Shown here: positions 39,658 through 40,160 of the stretch, in pieces
How positions within the stretch are numbered: the stretch's first letter is position 1
Layout of the letters: each line of letters opens with the position of its first letter
The notes under the pieces: generated by a model
What the model saw: the letters and a program-made list of their open reading frames with translations, nothing else
Told to the model about the DNA's origin: nothing
Databases searched by the model: none
Program-made: the position numbers and the translations under genes
Source: an uncultured Mucilaginibacter sp.
Lineage (GTDB): Bacteria; Bacteroidota; Bacteroidia; Sphingobacteriales; Sphingobacteriaceae
Assembly (NCBI RefSeq): GCF_937859865.1
Contig: NZ_CALMAT010000115.1
Span: 1 to 40,160, forward strand
Reading direction: 5' to 3'
DNA length: 40,160 nt

Positions 39658-39706
39658 TAAAAACAGCATCATCAATTTCTGATACTGTTTTTATCCCTGT
39701 TATTTC
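39658..39706. repeat. Diverged motif pair overlapping the dehydrogenase stop codon
   Basis: TAAAAACAGCA (39658-39668) and TACTGTTTTTATCCCTGTTA (39683-39702). The TTA at 39700-39702 is the stop codon (TAA on the minus strand) of the gene starting outside the window, so the repeat reaches into the gene end. Confidence 0.7.
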
Positions 39707-40160
39707 TTCCCGATCCGGTATAATTTTCCGCCATCAGTTACGGCATAAAGCGCGCCGTCTTTTCCTTCGGCCAAAGCCCGGAAGCGTTCGTTTTTATCAG
39801 CCAGCAGCCTTTCTTCGCCCACCACTTTGTTGTCTTTTATAACCAATCGTGCAATATGCGAGCCGCCCAATGCGCCCAAAAACAAGTTGCCTTTCCATTC
39901 GGCAATCGCATCGCTGTTGTAAAACGTACTTCCGGATGGCGAAATGCTGGGGTCCCAATAATAAATTGGTTGTTCTATGCCGACTTTTTGCTGGATGCCC
40001 TCGCCCACTTTATCGCCGCTGTATTCGATGCCATAAGTAACTAACGGCCAGCCATAATTTTTTCCGGCACGGATAATATTGATTTCATCGCCGCCGCGCG
40101 GGCCAAATTCGTCTTCCCACAATTCGCCGGTTTCGGTGTTCATCACCATGCCTTCTGGGT
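39700..40160 (-). CDS. PQQ-dependent aldose sugar dehydrogenase, C-terminal part (5' end outside window)
   Basis: The minus-strand frame is open to the right edge; the visible 153 residues are the C-terminal third. The family hallmark is GELWEDEFGPRGGDEINIIR, then NYGWPLVTYGIEYSG, with ISPSGSTFYNSD and the closing RFRALAEGKDGALYAVTDGG propeller strand. These match the soluble glucose/sorbosone dehydrogenase (YliI/Asd) family, periplasmic six-bladed propellers that oxidise aldoses using PQQ. An ATG at 40149 is internal, because the preceding codons (PEG) fit the family. It is convergent with GH130 and may take sugars released by this locus, which is inference. Confidence 0.85.
   Translation of the reverse strand, partial: PEGMVMNTETGELWEDEFGPRGGDEINIIRAGKNYGWPLVTYGIEYSGDKVGEGIQQKVGIEQPIYYWDPSISPSGSTFYNSDAIAEWKGNLFLGALGGSHIARLVIKDNKVVGEERLLADKNERFRALAEGKDGALYAVTDGGKLYRIGKK

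Overview
The window looks like chromosomal DNA of a soil or freshwater Bacteroidota, most like the Sphingobacteriaceae (Mucilaginibacter/Pedobacter type). The evidence is a SusC/SusD pair, two long VCBS/UnbV lipoproteins, LacI control of sugar genes, TAnnTTTG-like -7 boxes, and many A/T-rich dispersed repeats between genes. No rRNA, tRNA or CRISPR array was recognised.

Layout. 1-2006: the end of a nitrite-reductase-type FAD oxidoreductase with a BFD [2Fe-2S] domain, then a NirB-like half-domain protein ending in rubredoxin. 2007-4677: repeat-rich DNA holding one small fibronectin-like gene, a 21-bp tandem array and two possible very small genes. 4678-11033: a complete type I restriction-modification operon (hsdM, hsdS, hsdR) with a REP-associated tyrosine transposase (RAYT) gene between hsdS and hsdR, and four copies of a palindrome in or beside the operon. 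11540-12200: a secreted Tpx-type peroxidase with a clear terminator. 12201-13562: almost entirely repeats, including an 85-bp tandem array inside inverted CCCCCTAACCCCC arms. 13563-15983: a large MscS-family channel.

16466-39543 is a loose carbohydrate-use locus: a GH13 alpha-glucosidase-like lipoprotein, GH37 trehalase, a vanadium-haloperoxidase/PAP2-like lipoprotein, a GH65 enzyme of the trehalase/kojibiose type, an SRPBCC/GyrI-like membrane protein, the likely operon susC-susD-VCBS-VCBS, a divergent LacI regulator and a GH130 beta-mannosidase-like enzyme. I read it as uptake and breakdown of alpha-glucosides such as trehalose and kojibiose, possibly with beta-1,2-mannosides. GCAAACGTTT occurs in front of lacI and upstream of GH65, so one regulator may control both. 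Two apparent fragments of sugar permeases lie next to these sites. The window ends in a PQQ-type aldose dehydrogenase.

The most striking unexplained signal is a dispersed motif, TGCTTCTTTTA + 4-7 variable bases + TAAAAAT, about 30 copies by eye. It lies almost only between genes, often as facing pairs and often touching stop codons. It is nested with at least three other repeat families, and in one reading frame it spells (N/T)DF-x-x-(I/V/L)KEA.
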